From positions 1 to 14,125 of the forward strand of contig JAPEVF010001087.1 in NCBI GenBank assembly GCA_029747585.1: a stretch of DNA of 14,125 bases, given 5' to 3'. A model generated the notes under the pieces. That model worked only from the letters and a program-made list of their open reading frames with translations. It was not told the DNA's origin and ran no database searches. Origin of the DNA: Pleurotus djamor. Lineage: Eukaryota; Basidiomycota; Agaricomycetes; Agaricales; Pleurotaceae. Every line of letters begins with the position of its first letter. The stretch's first letter is position 1. Shown here one piece after another: positions 8,849-14,125 of this stretch. Both the position numbers and the translations under genes were made by a program.

Positions 8849-9353
8849 ATCTTCCTCAGGGCTAGGTAGTTGATCGGTACAACGTTCCNAAAAAAGTGGC
8901 CAGGTCTAGGGACAGCGCGTACTCAGTTGCTGTGGACGCGCCCCAAGGAGAAAATTTCCTCCCAGAACGCGTAAAACGCCCTAGAAACTAGGGTCAGATG
9001 CTGGAATTATTGCGAAACTAAAGCTGAACGCGTCGGAAGCTATGTAAATGCGCCGGTGACCTTTGGCATAGGCGTAATCCAGGGTGGGATTTGCACCTTA
9101 GCCTCAAGCCACGCGATGCAAAACCTCGAAGCAGTCCCAAGTTGGACTTACAACAGAGGCAATCGAAGTGAATGGATGTAAGTACTCGAGGACGTACCAA
9201 GCATACTTCCTATGTGCGCAGTTCAAGGAAAATGAACCTCAGTGGTGGTGGAGACTTGAGTCAATTTTTCAGGGACACCGGGCTATATATAGCCATCAAT
9301 AGGGGCTCTAGGAGATCGTGGCGCGCCCAGTGCAATCTTGAATCTCATCCCTT
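8849..9353. promoter_or_regulatory. Shared divergent promoter region of the TET/JBP and KDZ genes
   Basis: These 505 bp separate the two divergent start codons and contain no convincing gene. A TATA box serves the transposase side. A short perfect hairpin, CCCTAG-AAA-CTAGGG, lies at 8979-8993. ACGCGT (the MluI cell-cycle box sequence) occurs at 8967-8972 and 9028-9033, but this hexamer also appears elsewhere in the window. One ambiguous base is at 8889. Confidence 0.5.
9283..9292 (+). promoter_or_regulatory. TATA box of the KDZ transposase gene
   Basis: CTATATATAG stands 62 bp upstream of the ATG at 9354. With transcription starting about 30 bp below the box, the leader would be 35-40 bases. 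This favours 9354 over the in-frame ATG at 9501 as the start codon. Confidence 0.6.
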
Positions 9354-12300
9354 ATGGTGAATTCCAGCTCCAGCTCCCCTACGCAACGCATTCATCGGAA
9401 ACTCACGACGCTACTGACATTCGATCGCCAGGCTGACTTTGACCCATCGACTCCCACATCAGTCGTCCTGTCTTTCCGTTCCCCCGTTTCACCATCCTCC
9501 ATGGCACGAGGAAACTGGCGATCCCACTCCGCCTCAGTCCAGTCATTCAATGTCTTCGACGACGACGTGTTCGGCACTACATGCGATAACGATTTCACAG
9601 ACGAAACCTTTGTCGCGACATTCAATCGTGTCTCAAACGATGGACGTCGCGTCTACAAGCATCAACTTTCCCTCCCTGCTCCCTCTCCACGCAAGAAGGC
9701 GCGTCAGGATCTTCAAGAAGGCGGCACTTTCTCCGTATACAACGACCCCTCCCTATGGGAAGATGTTCAAGACGACGAGACCGTTCCCTCTGGTCTTCCT
9801 TCATCGTTCATCGAAGATGTAGATGAAGCCTCGGCACAAAACTATGAAGTTAACACCGAGGAGTCCGATAACACATTCGCTGATGGCACTATCGAAGATA
9901 AACCATCAGAAGAGGTACCAAAAGCCAAAGCTCGCCGGTATCTCTCATCCGTGAGTAGCAGGATCATGGTCATTTTGCGATACTCTTTTCTAACCATGAA
10001 GCAAGGATGAACCGCTCAAAGAATGGCTCCCCTTTCAGAGCGAATATCTTGAAGAACTGCTCCGCGGAGAGGGACGTGCAACGAATACTTGCGATGGATG
10101 TAGTTCCGCGTTGGCTGTCACTGAGGGCGTTCTGTGCGAGGAATGTTTTGGAAGAGGGGTGTTGTGCCGTAAATGCTGCATAGAGACTCACATTCATCAG
10201 CCCCTACATCGAATCAAGGTACGCCCTCTTGTATCAAGGAAGATATCCTTCTGACCGCTGGTCCAGGAGTGGAACGGAAAATGCTATCTCCCGTCCTCGC
10301 TCAAGACGATTGGGCTTCGCGTTCAGCTTGGCCATTCCCCCAACGTCCCCTGTCCTCATCCATCATCATTCCCCGACTTCGTTGTGATACACGTCAACGG
10401 TCTACACGTTGTACATGTTGACTTCTGCTCATGCGAGAAGGCACCTCTAAACGGTCTTCCTCGTCAGCAGCTGCTACGCCGCAACTGGTTCCCTGCTACA
10501 ACTACCCAGCCGCAGACATGTGCAAGCCTTGGGGTCCTCAAACACTTTTCCATGGTCACTCTTCAGGGAAAGATAACGATGTATGACTATCATTCTGCCT
10601 TAGAGAAGTTAAGCAACAATATCATCACCAGTGATCTCCCAGTAAGCCAGCTTACTTTACGTGACCCAATAGCTATACTCACTCTTTCACAGAGCCGCTA
10701 TAAGGAACTTACCCGCATCTTTCGCGAATACCGACACCTTACGTCCTTGAAACGGAGTGGCCGTGGTCATGAAGACAGTGGTATCGCTGGAACACAGAAT
10801 GGCGAGGTCGGATTGGTCTGTCCGGCGTGCCCTAATCCCCAAGTCAATCTACCTTCGGGTTGGGACAAACTACCTCCATCGCAACGGTTCGTTTGGCTAT
10901 CTAAGTTTCATGCGTGGGCTGATGCCATCCCTTTTCTAGATTCATATATACCTTGTTCATCGCGTTAGATGCGTGCTTCCGGTTGAAGCGTCGCCTGGTA
11001 TCCTCTGTGAAGAGAGATCCAGGTATGGGGATCGGCTGGAGCTATTTTGTTGAACGCGAGCCCTTTCGAAGCTACTTGCTGAACGTAACCGATCAGAAGG
11101 AGGTGCATCACTTCTGACTTTTGTTCTTCAAGCAAATGCTGACTTCTTTCTTAACTTTGCTGACAGATGAGTACATGCAGCGGACTTGCAGCCCTCGATT
11201 ATGCGAATACCAAGTTCTCCAGGGGGTACGCTGCTACAGGCGTTTGCCTTGGTGTATGTGCTCGACACGAGATAATTCAACGCAACGGTGCGGCTGATCT
11301 TCAGGTTGGCGAACGGTATGTGGTCTCGCCCCCACCGCATTTTAGCTTTCTTATTTCTATCATACAGGTATGCAAACATGGATTACTGCTTCGCGTCCCT
11401 ACTTCGCCATCACGACTCTCGTCTGAGCATCGTAGTCTCATACGATATCGCCTGTCAATGGGGAAAGCAAGCTCTTCATCGTCTACACAGGCTCCCCTCG
11501 CTTGTAAGACCTTCAATTGCCGAGGATAACATCCGTTTCGCTGTTCCGAAACTCCACATCCACTCTCATACCAAGCATTGTCAGCAAACGTACTCCCTTA
11601 ACTATCTACCAGGAGTTGGCCGCACCGATGGCGAAGGGATCGAACGCCCTTGGGCCAACATAGGCGCAACTGCAACCAGCACAAGGGTGATGGGTCCTGG
11701 AGCTCGAGAGGAGACACTCAACTCGCATTGGTCCCATTGGAACTGGCAGAAGGTTACGGGGCTTGGTAGGTTCAGTTACCATTATCCGTTGCGTTGTAGT
11801 GAGCTGACCCATCTCTCTACGCCAGGGAGTCTTCTAAAGCGACGGATGAAGAACGCAAAGCGTGAGCGCACGATCCAGCAAGAGTCGTTTTCTATCTTCA
11901 CCGTGAAGCAGAGCGACCGTGTCGAAAAATGGAAACAAATGGTCGACGATTTCGAGTTGGACGGTTCTAAGCCAAACCCATATAACGTTGGCTCGCAGGG
12001 TAAGGCTACTATAGGTCTGTCTCCGTATTCGGATACTGAATACATGCTCCTTCTTGCGTAGGGATTACTGTGGCTACCGTACGCCTCAAATTTGCGCAGG
12101 ATGAAGCAAAAGAGGCCAAGTCTACCTCCCAGCCTCTAAATGATGTAACCCCAAGTACATTTATCCAGGAAGGTTTGGATATTGAGCACCAACAGTACGT
12201 GCTTCTTTGTCTGATATTTAAGCAATTGTTTGATTATACTGATCTCTTTCTCGCTTTAGGCGTCGTCTTCTCTCATCGACACAAGAGAGTAAATCGGCGA

Positions 12301-13409
12301 CCACAACACAAGAACTCGACATCGTTGATCTACGCATCAAGCTGAGCCGCCGTCTTGCTCGCTTTCGACTCTGGCAAGCCGCTTACATGCCAAGTGCAAT
12401 CCCCCATCTCACTGCACGAGTTGTACCCGACGAGGAAGAGGTGGAAAGTGTTCCCCTTTTCATGCCTTCCTCTCTGAGTCAAGAGGAAAGGGTCTTGTGC
12501 CTCGGAAACGTGGGTTCGGTAGAGGCAGAGTTTCGCGACGCTGAGTGCCAATCCGCACTAAACGAACTTCGAAACGGTCTATTAATCAAGTCTCGGTTGT
12601 TAGGGTACAAGAACAGGAACGCAAGACATCAAACTGCAAATACACGAACCCGCACGCTGATCAATCGGAACGAAGCAAAGATCAAGGCGCAAACGGCCAA
12701 ATACCAGAATGCTTGGGAAAAGCTAAAACTGCTTGTCGGCGTTGACAACATGACCAAGTGGAAGAAGCTCGAGAAGGACGACGTCCGGTGCATGGAAGAC
12801 CCTGACACGGTTACCTCCAAGCATGCTCGCCGTGAACGTCGCGTAGAGAACGGCCGTCCAGATGCCATATTGGTTTCTCTGAGCGGAGAGAAAACCAGTG
12901 ATGGCAGCGGAGAACGTATGGTTCCAAGGGAAGGATACCGCACGATCTCGTGGATTTGGATGGACGCAGAGGAGCGGGGACAAGATTTGCAAGTTGGGAT
13001 GGACAAAGGTGCGTATGGAATCACTCGTTTCGTGACGCTTATTCTAATCTCAGTTCTCTTCATCATGACAGTCCTGCGAGCTGAATGGGCCAAAGCATAT
13101 GCCCGTTTTAGGCGATGGTCAGAGGAGGTCGAGCTCCTGCGGGAGGAGATGCGACGGACGTTGGTGTCACTGAGGCATGAAGCTCGTAACTGGGAGGTCA
13201 GAGGGGGATTAGATGGGGGAAACTCCGGTCGCGCCGCCTACGCATTCCGCCAGGCGCATATTCGCAATAGCCTTGCAGATCAGTTTGAGCGACTATGGAT
13301 AGACGTGGACGTGGACGAGGACGAGGACGAGGACGAGGACCCAGAACACGAGAATCACAATGACGAGCGCGGGGGGATCAGCGAGAACGATCTTGATGAT
13401 GCCTGCTAG
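9354..13409 (+). CDS. KDZ-superfamily transposase with CxC2 cysteine cluster, apparently intact
   Basis: This is the transposase of a Kyakuja-Dileera-Zisupton DNA transposon. Exons: 9354-9950, 10006-10218, 10267-10641, 10693-10886, 10940-11102, 11167-11315, 11368-11765, 11826-11999, 12062-12194, 12260-13008 and 13072-13409. Introns are 48-65 bp. The sum is exactly 1161 codons (1160 residues plus TAG) with no break. Residues 1-200 are a variable N terminus with a basic patch (PRKKARQ). Residues 228-256 hold the CxC2 cluster: CDGC, CEEC and CRKC, then HIH. VIHVNGLHVVHVDFCSCEK and TMYDYHSALEKLSNN follow, as is typical. The RNase H-fold core contains LFIALDACFRLKRR (D470), ATGVCLGVCARHE, VVSYDIACQW (D590), PKLHIHSHT and GRTDGEGIERPWANIG (E653 or E656), the candidate D, D, E set. 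The C terminus is helical and charged, with an Asp/Glu tail. The start has a TATA box at a suitable distance. Whether it still moves cannot be told. Confidence 0.9.
13302..13340 (+). repeat. 6-bp tandem repeat (GACGTG/GACGAG) in the transposase tail
   Basis: Six-base units GACGTG then GACGAG repeat and encode an alternating Asp-Val then Asp-Glu tract (DVDVDEDEDEDED) just before the C terminus. Such tracts change length easily, so this could differ between copies of the element. Confidence 0.8.
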
Positions 13410-13473
13410 ATAAGATAGTCTTCTTTAGATAACTCTCCAATCAGTATATCAATTTAATCTCATCTAATCTTCT

Positions 13474-13496
13474 TGCTAAGTGATAAATGCTAAGTG
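13474..13496. repeat. Direct repeat TGCTAAGTG, two copies 14 bp apart
   Basis: TGCTAAGTG is found at 13474-13482 and 13488-13496, about 65 bp after the transposase stop codon. The copies are short but exact, and lie in the same repeat-dense stretch as the palindromes. Confidence 0.6.
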
Positions 13497-13516
13497 GTAA
13501 CCCCTTCCTCACATAA

Positions 13517-13549
13517 TACACTCCTGATACACTCCTGATATCCTCCTGA
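13517..13549. repeat. Three 11-bp tandem units, TACACTCCTGA
   Basis: TACACTCCTGA occurs at 13517-13527 and 13528-13538, followed by a variant, TATCCTCCTGA, at 13539-13549. The repeats lie in non-coding DNA just after the transposase. Confidence 0.85.
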
Positions 13550-13572
13550 GAGACTTAGCCAACCCTATCTAT

Positions 13573-13688
13573 AATGCATTACAAGGAGTACAACAATGCA
13601 TTATGGAAAGTCCCTTTTATGCCTGACATTCCATAATGCATTGTGGGGAGGTACTGATTCATGGCCTCAAATTTGCCAATAATGCATT
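13573..13688. repeat. Four copies of the palindrome AATGCATT
   Basis: Exact AATGCATT occurs at 13573-13580, 13595-13602, 13635-13642 and 13681-13688. I did not find this octamer elsewhere in the window by eye. Clustered palindromic sites next to a transposase gene are a common form of subterminal transposase-binding site, but binding is inference. Confidence 0.75.
13593..13644. repeat. Perfect 16-bp inverted repeat with a 20-base loop
   Basis: ACAATGCATTATGGAA at 13593-13608 is the exact reverse complement of TTCCATAATGCATTGT at 13629-13644. It could form a hairpin or cruciform, or be a pair of inverted protein-binding sites. It contains the two middle AATGCATT copies. It could also belong to a small unrelated element. 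Confidence 0.85.
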
Positions 13689-13736
13689 TTTTCGGACTTA
13701 TCCAGAAAACAATGTAATACCTATAGGGCTATATCC

Positions 13737-13750
13737 ATACAATATTGTAT
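13737..13750. repeat. 14-bp perfect palindrome ATACAATATTGTAT
   Basis: The 14 bases equal their own reverse complement. The site follows the AATGCATT cluster by about 50 bp. It has no further support as a regulatory site. Confidence 0.6.
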
Positions 13751-14125
13751 TTCTTCTACAGCATGAGCTGGGTAAATCTCGTGTCATCGAATTACCTGAC
13801 GTCGAAGGTGAGCAAAGCGTTGACGTCCCCTGTGATGCTTGAAACCAAGGTAGGCGTATGTTCAATTCGTCATTTGAGTTTAGTAGTGAATGTACGTCTC
13901 GGTATTGTTCACGTCTTGATAAATGTTATCATCATGTTCGTTTTCTTTCTTTTCCCTTTGTGGGGAGTGTACAGTTAGAGACTACATCAGACGCCGGGAC
14001 CAGTGGACGGCAAGCGGAAATTGTTATTTTTCCACTCCAACCCTTGTTAGGGGCATTCCCTATAGGCGGTGTATAGGAGAGTCCCTATACTGTCCAGTTG
14101 GCGTCTAACTTGGGATGTCCAATTT

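Larger units (their letters stand above)
7360..13690. mobile_element. KDZ transposon carrying a TET/JBP gene (minimum extent; ends not found)
   Basis: The intact transposase and the divergent TET/JBP gene form the core of the element. The given limits are the TET stop codon on the left and the palindrome-rich DNA after the transposase on the right. They are not proven ends. I found no matching terminal inverted repeats or target-site duplication in the window. The five-exon gene at 5639-7041 might be inside the element, and the right end might lie further right or beyond the window. Confidence 0.55.
13410..14125. other. Non-coding, repeat-rich DNA after the transposase; no supported gene
   Basis: The stretch is AT-rich. 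It has short direct repeats, palindromes and an inverted repeat in its first 350 bp, listed separately. Open frames of up to 77 codons between 13636 and 14108 show no recognisable motif and lack exon-like partners. TTGTGGGGAG followed by (T)GTAC occurs at 13641-13654 and 13958-13972. The last 100 bp contain several CCCTATA strings. The right end of the transposon may be here. Confidence 0.45.

Noticed and set aside
8967..9033. Two ACGCGT cell-cycle box sequences in the shared promoter as evidence of G1/S control.
   Set aside because: The same hexamer also occurs near 1847, 3239 and 3844, so its density here is not clearly above background. Noted only as a weak feature.
10887..10970. Apparent frameshift in the transposase before the first catalytic Asp, with a stop at 10966-10968.
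   Set aside because: A 53-bp intron (GTTCGT..TTCTAG) restores the frame exactly and joins CAACG to ATTCATATAT, giving RFIYTLFIALDACF as expected for the family.
13636..14108. Several plus-strand open frames of 60-77 codons near the right edge.
   Set aside because: No recognisable motif, no matching exons and overlapping frames; more likely chance in AT-rich DNA.

Overview
The window looks like a basidiomycete (probably Agaricomycete) genome. Coding regions are split by many short introns (about 48-72 bp) with GT..AG ends. The recognisable families are ones expanded in mushroom-forming fungi. All introns below were placed by hand from splice signals, phase and family resemblance. Every exon set given sums to a whole number of codons wherever both gene ends are visible. 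No searches were run.

Layout. The left part is on the minus strand. At 69-1521 lies the N-terminal two thirds of an ALG11-type mannosyltransferase, whose family resemblance stops abruptly near nt 180. At 1723 to about 2830 is an F-box-type gene with a CxxC..CxxC module; its 5' end is lost in a patch of ambiguous bases (2819-2924). At about 2926-5074 is a large uncharacterised gene (GC) with a DNA-unrelated, low-complexity C-terminal half, whose 3' end falls in the same patch. An ordinary intergenic stretch (5075-5638) follows. At 5639-7041 is a complete five-exon gene (GB) of unknown function, carrying four evenly spaced SUMO-type psi-K-x-E motifs in an acidic 11-residue tandem repeat.

The right part is the most interesting. 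At 7360-8848 (minus) is an apparently intact TET/JBP-family 2-oxoglutarate/Fe(II) dioxygenase, the family that oxidises 5-methylcytosine. At 9354-13409 (plus), divergent from it across about 500 bp, is an apparently intact KDZ (Kyakuja-Dileera-Zisupton) transposase of 11 exons with the CxC2 cysteine cluster and candidate D, D, E catalytic residues. This is the TET/JBP-KDZ partnership known from fungal genomes: a transposase mobilising, or protected by, a DNA-base-modifying enzyme. GB lies just downstream of TET and reads in the same direction, so it may be third cargo. The element's ends were not found. The non-coding DNA after the transposase (13410-13700) is dense in repeats, including four copies of the palindrome AATGCATT and a 16-bp inverted repeat. 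These are the best candidates here for terminal or transposase-binding DNA.
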